Of a stretch of DNA of 64,000 nucleotides, positions 33,501-42,017 are shown one piece after another (the first letter of the stretch is position 1; each line of letters begins with the position of its first letter). The notes below the pieces were generated by a model. The model saw only the letters and a list, made by a program, of their open reading frames with translations. It did not search any database and was not told where the DNA came from. The stretch covers positions 1,736,001 to 1,800,000 of the forward strand of contig CP084615.1 in the NCBI GenBank assembly GCA_025917655.1, in the 5' to 3' direction. The DNA comes from Chlorella sorokiniana (Eukaryota; Chlorophyta; Trebouxiophyceae; Chlorellales; Chlorellaceae). Both the position numbers and the translations under genes were made by a program.

Positions 33501-34415
33501 CACGCACACACACCCATTAACCCTCGCCCAAACCATGCGCAGGGGGCGGACTTCCGCTGCACGACCCGCTGCACCCCGAGGTGCGCACGCTGCGCGAGCG
33601 GCTGGAGGAGGAGCGGGCGGCGCTGGAGGCGAGGGAGCGCGACAAGGTGGCGCTGACGGGGCGCATCGCGCGCCTCACGCGCTGCGTGCTGCAGGGAGCG
33701 GCGGCTGCCACGCAGGTGGGCGAGGGGGTGGGGCGGGTTATCGTCTGTCTGTAAATGGGGGCATTGGACAGGGACGGGAGCAGCGGGGGTATGCCGCGAT
33801 TCTGCACCCATGCAATGCGCCCCCGCTGCCTGCCCTCCTGACATGCGGCCCGGGCACTGCCGCAGATGGAGAGGCGGCTGCGGGCGCCCCTGGAGGAGCA
33901 GGCCAGGGCGGCGGCGGCGCTCACAGCCGCGGCGGGGGGACGAGGCGGCGGCGCGTGGCGGCAGCGCGCCGCCCTACGCCGACGCAGCGGCGGCGGCAGC
34001 GGGGGTGTGCGGCGCGGGGCGCTGTTCCCTGGAGAGGAGCTGGCTCGCGCCTCAGCCGCCAGGTGCTGGGCTGCCGATGGGTGGCGGGGTGGTTTGCAGG
34101 GTGGCACGCTGGGTCTGGCAGCGCGCCGTGTGCTGCCGCATGCGTTGTCGTGCTTCCCTGCTGGCCTGCACTGGGCCCTCCACGACAGCATGCGGCCTGG
34201 GCTCGGCAGGGTTTCTGCTTTGAAGCAGGGCCCGCCTGCGTGATCCCTTGAGCCGGCTTCACAGCCTCTACCGCCGTCCCCTCCTCCTTCGCAGGGGCGT
34301 GGCTGAGGCGGGGAGGTGGAGGCGGACCTGCTGCGCCGCCAGGTGGCCACGCTGGCGGCTGAGCTGGCGGAGCGCGACCGCATGCTGCACACCATACACT
34401 CCATGCAGCTGGGGC

Positions 34416-34449
<34 letters not shown>

Positions 34450-36287
34450 CGAGGATGTTGCCATGCAGGTGGTGCCGGGGGGGGGGAAGCTCTGACGGAT
34501 ACCTCACTGCCTGCCTAGTAGGAACATGCCAGCGTTGCCGGGCACCAGTGCGCTGGGTTGGTGCAAAGCTGCGACATCAAGGCTGAACGCTGCGCGCGCC
34601 CCCTCCCCCCCTGCCCCCAGGTGATGCTGGCGGACCGCGACTTCATGCGCACCCAGCTGCACGCCGCCGACGACCACTCGGGCAAGCTGGCGCTGGCGCT
34701 GGAGCGCATGCGGCGCAGGCTGGCGGCTGCCACCGGCGTGGACCCGGGTGGGTGTTTTGGGGGGGGGGAGAGGGCACAGTAGCCGCTGCTGAGTGCAACA
34801 GCTGCCGCTTGGCGCCGACACGGGGCGTAAAGGGCGGCGGACTGGTGTTGTTGTACGGAGGAAGGGGAAGGCACGAGTTTGTGGGTTAGGGTGGTGTGGT
34901 GCGCTGTTGCTGTTCCTTGCACCCCTCTCCCGCGCTCCTCACCCCTGCCCGTCGGCCACCGCCCCTGCGCCCCCAGAGAGCATCGACTACGGGCTGGATG
35001 TGGCGCCCGAGGAGGAGGAGGACTTCTCCTCGCTGCAGGTGCGGGCCGGCAGGGTGCTGGGCAGACCCGCTGGGCGCCTGGGTGCCCCCGGCTTCCCTGC
35101 CGACGCCCTTCATGCGCACGCCGCCCACCGGTGTGCCCCTCGTGCCCCACCCCCTCCCACCCCCGAGCAGGAGGCGGCGAGGCCGTTGCGCCACGGCTAC
35201 GACCACGTGCTGGCGGAGAAGGTACTGAAGATGGAGGAGAAGGTGGGGAGGGGGCGGGCCGAGGGAGGGCCGGCATGGGGCAGTCAGCAGGGAAGGGGGC
35301 GCTGGCAGTGGGCTGCCGCAACGCCATCCGCTTAGGCCCCAACTCGCCCAGCCCGCCGGCCCGGCGATGTGTCTTTACCGTGGCCCCTCCTTCCGCACAC
35401 GCACCCACACACACGCACACTCACGCACGTGGCGCAGGTGATGCTGGTGCTGGATGCGATGCGGGCCAAGGAGGAGCAGCTGAGCAGCCAGCGCGCGGTG
35501 CTGAGCACGCTGACGGGGCTGGAGGACGGGGTGCAGGCGCAGCTGCGAAACCTGGAGGCCGAGAACCGGTCGCTGCGCGCCGAGCTGGAGCGCCTCGACA
35601 CCCAGAACAACAACCTGCAGGTGGGTGGCTGCGGGGGGGAGGGCGGGCACCCAATGCGGCTGCTCAGCTCTGCATTCCCAGCCAGCGGCGTGCCGCTCGA
35701 CATGCCCCCGCCCCTGCTCAATCCCCCACTCACCCACGTTACCAGCCACACTGTGCCGTCCCTGCCACCCACGCATCACCCCCCACACACACACACACCC
35801 ACACCCACAGGGCTACTCCCTGGACTACATGTCCAACGACGAGCTGCGCGAGCTGGTGGACTCCCTCACCCAGGCCGTGGAGCGCGTGCGCATCACCGTG
35901 CAGCTGCGCCGCCTGGCCAGCAAGAAGGGCGGCGCCCAGCCCGCCCTCAACCTCTCCATGGACGGCGGCAGCGCGGGCGGCATGACGCGCGAGGCCATGC
36001 GCCGCGCCCTGGAAGACCTGCAGGTGCGTGTGGGTGTGTGTATGTGGTGTGTCTTTTGTGGGGGGTGTCAAACAGGATGGGAAGGAGGGCCGGGCAGGCG
36101 CAGAGCGCTGCCGGGGCAGCCGGGCGGCAGGTTTGCTGCATGCGGTAGGCAAGCCCTCACCCTGTCGTCGCTGCCCTCTGCCCCGACCTTTGGGACCGTG
36201 CAGAGCAACGGGCACTCGCGGCGCGCCACCGCGGTGTCGGAGGCCAGCAGCGGCGACCGCTACCGGCTGGACGAGCGAGAGCTGTGA
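30579..36287 (+). CDS. Kinesin, N-terminal motor (kinesin-7/CENP-E-like)
   Basis: Microtubule motor. The ATG at 30579 gives [12 protein letters not shown], then [17 protein letters not shown]. The motor domain continues with [34 protein letters not shown], the P-loop [44 protein letters not shown] (switch I), [12 protein letters not shown] (switch II), [35 protein letters not shown] and [20 protein letters not shown]. Coiled-coil segments follow, with a (GGC)n-coded Gly run near 34412-34447. Near the C-terminus, [20 protein letters not shown] resembles a helical element I associate with plant kinesin-7 tails. At least 16 exons. A base seems missing at a C run near 31249 (VASP to IVQSAL). A 19-C run (33169-33187) sits just upstream of one acceptor. 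Subfamily is inferred from the order of motifs. Confidence 0.9.
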
Positions 36288-36803
36288 GGCAGCCGAGCAC
36301 GCGCCGCCACAGGACGATGCCACCTGGATGCCGATCCGCCCCCTGTCTCGCGGGCTCCGCCGTTGCCGAGTTGAGGTCACTTTACCACCTTCCTTACGTC
36401 ACCATTCTTAACGATTGATTACCAAGCTCTGCTATGCTACATCTTGCCCCACATTGTTCGCTCTCCTGTCCCCTCTGTTCATCCGTCCTGGTTGCCCGCT
36501 GCTTGCCTGCTTCTACAGGGCATCTCTGCATGTCTGCCCTCTCTCTTAACAATCGGTATACCTTCAGCGTATCAGGGAAAGCTGTGGAGATGCAAGACGT
36601 CTGTTCAAGGTTGCAAGCGCGCCGGCTCTTGATTGACGACGCATGGTGGTGAGGAGGATGAGGTGGCTCATCAACGAGACCCGGGAGGGACTGATATCGT
36701 GGTGTCTTAAATGGTTTGTGGGGTTCTGCTTGGTCGCCACGCTCGTGTTCCCGAGTGCCGCCTGGTCTTCCCAGGGGCGCGGGTGTCTGGATGAGTGCGA
36801 GCA
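36288..36803. other. Spacer between kinesin and second subtilase
   Basis: Contains a 68-codon frame from 36643 with a hydrophobic stretch, but it overlaps the subtilase start in another frame and has no homology I recognise; it is more likely leader sequence. Otherwise pyrimidine-rich, with no RNA gene. Confidence 0.4.
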
Positions 36804-39519
36804 ATGCCGTTTAGCTCCTCGCAACGATCAACAATCCGAAACTGTGTGATCTTGCTTCTCTTTGCCGCGGCTCGAGCTGGCCCAACTTTTCAGCCGCCTT
36901 TGCTGGACCTGGAGCGCCGCTTGATAGTCAAAACGCGGCCTGGGAGCATCAAGGAGGTGAAAGTCACGGGCGTAACGGCCAGGGACGAGCTCGCTTTGAG
37001 GGCGGCGCCGGCGGCACGGACAGCACCGCCGGCAGCAGCAGATGGCTCCCTGCTTCACTCTCGCCTGGAGCCTGGGGCATCCATGGAGCAGGCCCTGCTT
37101 GAGCTGAATGCCAGAGACGGTAATTGCCGCCTGGGCTGCCCGGCAAGGCTGCGCTGAAGGCATGGCAGCGCGTCCAGGCAACGTGAACGCCAGCCTGCCT
37201 GGAGGTCTGTGCCGTCGTGGACACCTCACCCCCTCTGGATGCAGATGTGGAGTGGGCGGTGGAGGACCACCTCATCCTGCCCACGCGCATCCCCAACGAC
37301 GTGCTGTACGGCAAGCAGTGGGCGCTGCAGCGGGTGGGAGCCGAGGCCGCCTGGGACGTGTCTGTGGGCGGACCCGCTGCCGCGGCCAGGGCGGTGCGCC
37401 TCGGCGGCGGCCACTCAGGGCATGCAGAGCTGAATGCCGACCCGCAGCTGACGGGGGAAGGAGATCTTGGCAAGCCGTTGCCGCGAGCTCCTGCAGCAAA
37501 CCTCAGCGCCACAGCGCGCTTGGAAGCGTGACTGTGTGCATCGTTGACTCAGGTGGGCCAGCAATCTCAGCGAGCGATGCGGTCACAAGGCAGGGCCAAT
37601 ACTAGCAGCCCTGCGCTTTGCCGCCGCAGGCATCGACCACCAGCACCCCCAGCTGGCCAGCGCCATTGCGCCCGGGGTGGGCTGGAACTCCCTTGACCCC
37701 GGCCAGCTGCCCACAGACGGGCTGGGCCACGGCACCCACGTGGCCGGTGTGCTGGCTGCCTCCGCCGACGACGGCAGCCAGGTGGCGGGGCTGACGTGGG
37801 CGCCGCCGCCGGCTCCGCCGTCCGCCTGCTGGCCTGCAAGTTCATGAGTGACCAGGTGGGCCTCCCTGTTTGGCAGCATGCCCAGTGGCCCTGTGCTGAC
37901 ATCGCCTTTGGTGCACATGCTCTGCACACGTGGGGCGGTGCGTGACTGCAGGTGGCTTTGTGAGCCGCAGCCCCACGCGCCAACCATTCGTGTTGTGCAG
38001 GGCTACGGGTACACCAGCGGCGCCGTGGCCTGCCTGGACTACTGCATAGCGCAGCGCGCACAAATCGTCAGCGCCAGCTGGAGCGCCGGCACCGAGCCGA
38101 ACCCGCCGCTGGAGGAGGCGGTGGCGCGGGTGGAGGCGCACGGCGCGCTGTTCGTGGCGGCGGCAGGCGAGCAGGCCACAGTTCGGATGGGGGCGCCCCT
38201 TGTGAACAAGTTTTTACCTGCGCTCACCATGCAGGAATTGTCCCGTGCTTCTCCTGCGCGTGTCGCCTGTGAACGGCTTGCTGCCGGGCGTGTGCGTCCC
38301 CGCAGGCAACCAGGGCCTGCTGCTGTCCGAGCTGGCCACCTACCCGGCCGCCTACGGCGCCACGCACCCCCTGGTGCTGACCGTGGGTGCCAGCGGCGTG
38401 CTGGACGAGTGGCTGGACTACAGCTCCTGGGACCCGCAGGTGTGAGCCTGGCGGCGGTGGTGCCGGTGTGCGTGTTCATTGTGTATAAGGTAGCGTTGTT
38501 GTTGTTGTTGGGAAGAGAGGTGGTAGGGCTGTGCGATAAGGAGGAATGGCTGAAAGAGTTTTGCAGTTGAGCGCACGCTCTGCCATCAGTTGACGGTGCG
38601 CAGCACCGCTGTTCCCACTCACACCCAGACGTGCCCTGGCCTGCAGTGCGTGCACATCAGTGCCCCAGGCGCAACCATCCTGTCCACCTGGCCGGGCGGG
38701 TTTGTGGAGTACAGCTCAGGTGGGGGGACCAACATGCTGGTGCCGAGACAGGGAGGCAGGCCGACACCTTTGCCAGCACGTCCAGGCGTGGGCCTGCTCT
38801 TCCCTGCTGGTCACCACACCCGACCTGCCTGCTGGCTCCCTGCAGGCACCTCCATGGCCACGCCCTTTGTGAGTGGAGCGGCAGCGCTGCTGCTGGCGGC
38901 CACCGGCGGACGGCCCAGCGCTGCGCAGGCCAGGCGGTGCTGCTGGAGACGGCGGAGAAGCTCGAGAGCCACCGGGGCGGTGCAGCTCAGGGGTATGTCC
39001 CCGCTTGAAGCACCCAAACTGCCGTGCATCAGCTGCTGGGCGTGCTTGGCCAGTCCATGTGATGGTTGCAAGCCAGCGCCAGCTGTCGTTGCTGGGTTCT
39101 GCTGCAGGGGCGGCTGAGGGTGGACTGGGCGCTCCAACGAGCACTGGGCATGGCAGGGCTGCTGCACAAACCGCCCTTGCCACGGCCGCCAGTGACCCGC
39201 CGCAACCCGTTGCCGCCAGTGCTGTACAAGCCACCGCAAGCAAGACTTCCTGGCCCGCCCGGCCGGGTCCCCGCCCCAGACCGCAGCCGCCACCCCCGTG
39301 AAACGCCTGGCCCACAAGCCTCCCAGGCCGGTTGGGCGCAAGAGCTCTCCTCCACCATGCAGCAAAGCCCCACCGATCAAGAAGAAGAAGGACAGCAGGA
39401 AGGGCAAGCGCGCTCCCAAGTACAAGGAGTGCAAGGGCGGCAGCAGCAAGTGCAGGTGGCGGTGCGTGCCGAAGCAAGGGAGCGGTGACCGTGTTTGCGG
39501 CTACTACAAGAAGGCTTAG
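36804..39519 (+). CDS. Secreted subtilisin-like protease (S8) with Cys-rich basic tail, second copy
   Basis: Second subtilase of the window. The ATG at 36804 starts MPFSSSQRSTIRNCVILLLF, a plausible signal peptide. A prodomain-like part (RRLIVKTRPGSIKEVKV) precedes WALQRVGAEAAWDVSVG. The triad: Asp in VTVCIVDSG, His in GHGTHVAGVLA, Ser in GTSMATPFVSGAAAL, and oxyanion Asn in AAAGNQG. The last is assembled across an intron (38167-38305) that seems to start with GC (GGCAG|GCGAGC). The catalytic part resembles the copy at 16738-18909, including CKFMSD, ACLDYC and RLRVDWALQRALG. Unlike that copy, it ends in a Pro-rich linker (KRLAHKPPRPVGRK) and a Lys-rich domain with four cysteines (KECKGGSSKCRWRC, VCGYYKKA). 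A one-base frame change near 37805 lies at GCC repeats. Confidence 0.85.
38167..38305 (+). other. Probable GC-AG intron of the second subtilase
   Basis: The exon ends GCGGCGGCAG and the intron starts GCGAGC; the acceptor CCCGCAG precedes GCAACCAGGGC. Only this join restores the invariant AAGN motif of subtilases. Confidence 0.7.
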
Positions 39520-39546
39520 TCCGAAGTTCGGCGTGATTGAAGTTCT

Positions 39547-39551
39547 TGTAA
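39547..39551 (+). terminator. Possible TGTAA signal for the second subtilase
   Basis: TGTAA only 28 nt past the stop codon, unusually close; it may be accidental. Confidence 0.25.
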
Positions 39552-39940
39552 GCAGGGCATCAGAACGCCAATGGAACCAGCAAGCTGCAACTGGGCACCG
39601 CTATGGTGCTGTGCCGCCCGCTGACCTGGCGCTGCTCCTGAACATGCTGGTTGCCTCATCTCAAACCCCGCTTGCAAGCCATGAACATGTGCGACAACGT
39701 GGTTATGTTTCTTCAACACATGTATGCCGGCAAACCCTTCGTCTAGACCCGTCTCCTCTCCCAGGATTGTTCACAGATCTCGACTCGTGCACCCTCACGG
39801 CACCCCTCCGGGGCGTCTGGTGCCTGAAAAAGGGTCGATCGTCGGTGAATTTTATCATATAGATTGCGAAAGCGCCGGCCTAGCGGTCTGAGCAGCGAGT
39901 TCACCCGGGACGGCGTTCTTTGTCCGTTCTGAGGGCGCAA

Positions 39941-40473
39941 ATGATGCCACTACTCGCAATAAGTGTCATTTCAATGCTTGTAGCGGCCCAAGCAGCCATT
40001 GAGGAGGTGGGCCAGGGTGGGTGGGGAGCCTGGGCGGGGGGGCGGGGTGTCAGTTCATTTTGCGGAAGCGTGCTGAGAAGTGCATCAACTGGCGTGCTCA
40101 TCCTTCCTCACCTGCAGGCACCTGACTGCTTGTTTACGGGTCCAGGCATCAGTCTTTACGGTGCTGACATGAAGGATGAGCAGCACCCCGCGGCAACACC
40201 CGCCACTTGCTGCGTCCTGTGCGCGGTGAGCAAACAGCATCCTTCCCTTCCTTCCCTCCCTATTTGCCGCCCTATCACCAACCGATGTTTTGATGCATCA
40301 TTGTTTGCACCGTGCAGGCAACACCACGGTGCGTCGCATTCGAATGGAATGCAAACGTGGCTGGTGGTACGTGCTATCTAAAAGACAGCTCAGGGATTGT
40401 GCCCCGCCCCTTGAGGCAGCACGCTCAGGACTTCTTGTGCCAGCAGGGGCTGCCATTAGCTCGGCCACTTTAG
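39941..40473 (+). CDS. Small secreted PAN/Apple-domain protein (109 aa)
   Basis: A three-exon gene too broken up to appear as one long frame. Exon 1 (39941-40006) encodes MMPLLAISVISMLVAAQAAIEE, a signal peptide. Exon 2 (40118-40225) gives APDCLFTGPGISLYGADMK and CCVLCA. Exon 3 (40318-40473) gives ATPRCVAFEWNAN, GGTCYLKDSSG and a short tail, ending in TAG. All junctions are phase 0 with GT-AG borders. The cysteine pattern (C, then CCxxC, then C with aromatic CVAFEW, then TCYLK) and the G-x-D before CC fit a PAN/Apple domain, a module that binds proteins or sugars outside the cell. A single domain with no other part is small for the family. Two TGTAA motifs lie 174 and 199 nt downstream. Confidence 0.72.
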
Positions 40474-40646
40474 CAGCCAACCATGTTGCAGCAATGGGAA
40501 GCACACCAACATTCCCCGATGCCAGCAGGGGCCGCAGCGGAGGGGCTCAGCCCGTCATTAGAGGCATGGAACCCTCCTGCTCCCCGCCTAACACCACCAG
40601 CTGACAGTCAGCACGTTCCTAGCACGTTTCTCTCATGTATCATTTT

Positions 40647-40651
40647 TGTAA
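40647..40651 (+). terminator. TGTAA polyadenylation signal for the PAN/Apple gene
   Basis: TGTAA 174 nt past the TAG stop in an A/T-rich 3' region; a second copy is at 40672-40676. Confidence 0.55.
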
Positions 40652-40937
40652 TGCTGCAATGCTTGTTCTTATGTAACTGCTAACTCTGCAGCGGCGGCGC
40701 AGGCGGCAGGGAGGCGGGTTGTTCGGACTGAAGCGCACGGGGTGCGGCGCTTACAGAAGCTGAGGGCATCGGCGTCCTGCATCAAAGAAGCACTAAGATG
40801 GAGTTCATCCTCCGCCCGGCAATGTCGGAACAACGAAACTCAAGTTTCCACCAGTGCGAAACAAGTTTTGCGCGCGGTTTCCTCAGGTCGGCATTGCGTG
40901 ATTGGCCAACTGTGTCCTGAGATTACCTGCCGGAACC

Positions 40938-41774
40938 ATGACGCTGCAGCTTGCCTTTGTCCAGCCTCGCCTGGCCGCTGGCCGCCCTTCAGCGACCAAG
41001 AGTCACCGCAGCGTTGTGAAAGTGGAAGCGAAGAAGGCGGGGTGAGGCTAGAGGCGTGCGACTGTGACGGGTGACGCGTCCTTCCGCCCACCGCAAACCG
41101 CGAGAGCTTCTCTTCACGGCTCTGGGCATCCTTCTGTTTGTTGCTGCTGCAGTTCTGGCAAGCGCAGACTGGACAGCACTGGCTACATTGTGGACAACAG
41201 CGAGCGGGGGTGAGCCAGCGTTGTGCAGGCCTGCGGGGGGCCCAGCCTAGCGAGTCAGCCCCGATGCTGTGTTACGCGCTCTCCCTGCCCCTCATTCATT
41301 GCAGCAACATCTTTGCCGTGGAGCCCCGCCAGCTGTACACAAGCAGCCCCAGGGCAGATCGTGCGGCCCGGCAGGGCCTGGGCGGCTTCCAGGGCTTGCT
41401 GGTGCTGGGCGGTGTGTGCGGCGTGATTGCCGTCGCCACGCTGGGCCTGGCCAGCAGCCCGGCAGACACCTTGCAGGTGCGGCTGCCGCTCCTGCCACTG
41501 TCCACTCCCTGATGCAGCGCTTCCCTCACTGTCCGTACAGCGACTTCTGTTCCCCTCACTGTCCATGCAGCGATTCCTGCTCCCCTCACTGTCCATGCAG
41601 CGACTTCTGTTCCCCTCACTGTCCATACAGCGATTTCTGTTCCCCTCACTTATGCAGCAATTTCTGCTCCCCTCACTGCGCCTGCGCCACCTCTGCATGC
41701 AGGGCGTGGCGTCCTCTGGCGATGCCCTGGACAGCCTGACCGCCATTGCTGGGCGCCTCGGTGGCGGCCTCTGA
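40938..41774 (+). CDS. Small plastid-targeted single-pass membrane protein
   Basis: A four-exon gene with fully consistent phases: 40938-41041, 41153-41209, 41305-41476 and 41703-41774. The N-terminus MTLQLAFVQPRLAAGRPSA is Arg/Ser-rich and lacks acidic residues, like a chloroplast transit peptide. The mature part has RRLDSTGYIVDNSERGNIF, AVEPRQLYTSSPRADR, then a hydrophobic helix LLVLGGVCGVIAVATLGLA, and a short C-terminal tail ending GRLGGGL. The pattern of a soluble head, one helix and a short tail suggests a thylakoid or envelope protein conserved in the green lineage, though I cannot name it. Intron 3 holds a 30-bp tandem repeat in which each unit imitates a 3' splice site. The TGTAA at 42003 is its likely polyadenylation signal. 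Confidence 0.65.
41521..41680 (+). repeat. 30-bp tandem repeat with acceptor-like units inside an intron
   Basis: Four exact-length 30-bp units, a 27-bp unit and a partial one. Each full unit is TCCCCTCACT GTCC(A/G)T(G/A)CAG followed by about ten bases. Each pairs a pyrimidine tract with CAG. The repeat lies just before the true acceptor at 41702 and all candidate acceptors are in the same phase as the last exon. Confidence 0.95.
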
Positions 41775-42002
41775 GCTGTAGCCTCAGCGTATGCAAGCGA
41801 ACTTCCTGCTCCACAAGCATCTGTCCTTCGTCGTCTGGAGAAGAAAACTTGTCACAAGTACTGCCAAGTGATTTGAGGCAGCGTAAGCTGGTTGAGCGAT
41901 CCAGTTCTGTTAACAGGGTGGGCCTGGCCCGCCACAGTTTTCAACAATTTTCAATCACAGCCATGCCGCCCTCCCCTCTAATCTCTCATTGAAAAAGTTT
42001 GT

Positions 42003-42007
42003 TGTAA
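42003..42007 (+). terminator. TGTAA polyadenylation signal for the small plastid protein gene
   Basis: TGTAA 229 nt past the stop at 41774 and only 11 nt from the stop of the oppositely oriented xylulokinase gene, so the two transcripts overlap at their 3' ends. Confidence 0.55.
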
Positions 42008-42017
42008 AACCTAAGCG

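Noticed and set aside
32444-33844. 466-codon - strand frame
   Set aside because: It is antisense to kinesin exons with clear motifs; long opposite frames are expected in GC-rich coding DNA.
36643-36849. 68-codon + strand frame with a hydrophobic stretch before the second subtilase
   Set aside because: It overlaps the subtilase start in another frame and has no recognisable homology; more likely leader sequence.
41521-41680. 30-bp repeats as a CRISPR array
   Set aside because: Units abut with no unique spacers, and the array lies in an intron of a eukaryotic gene.
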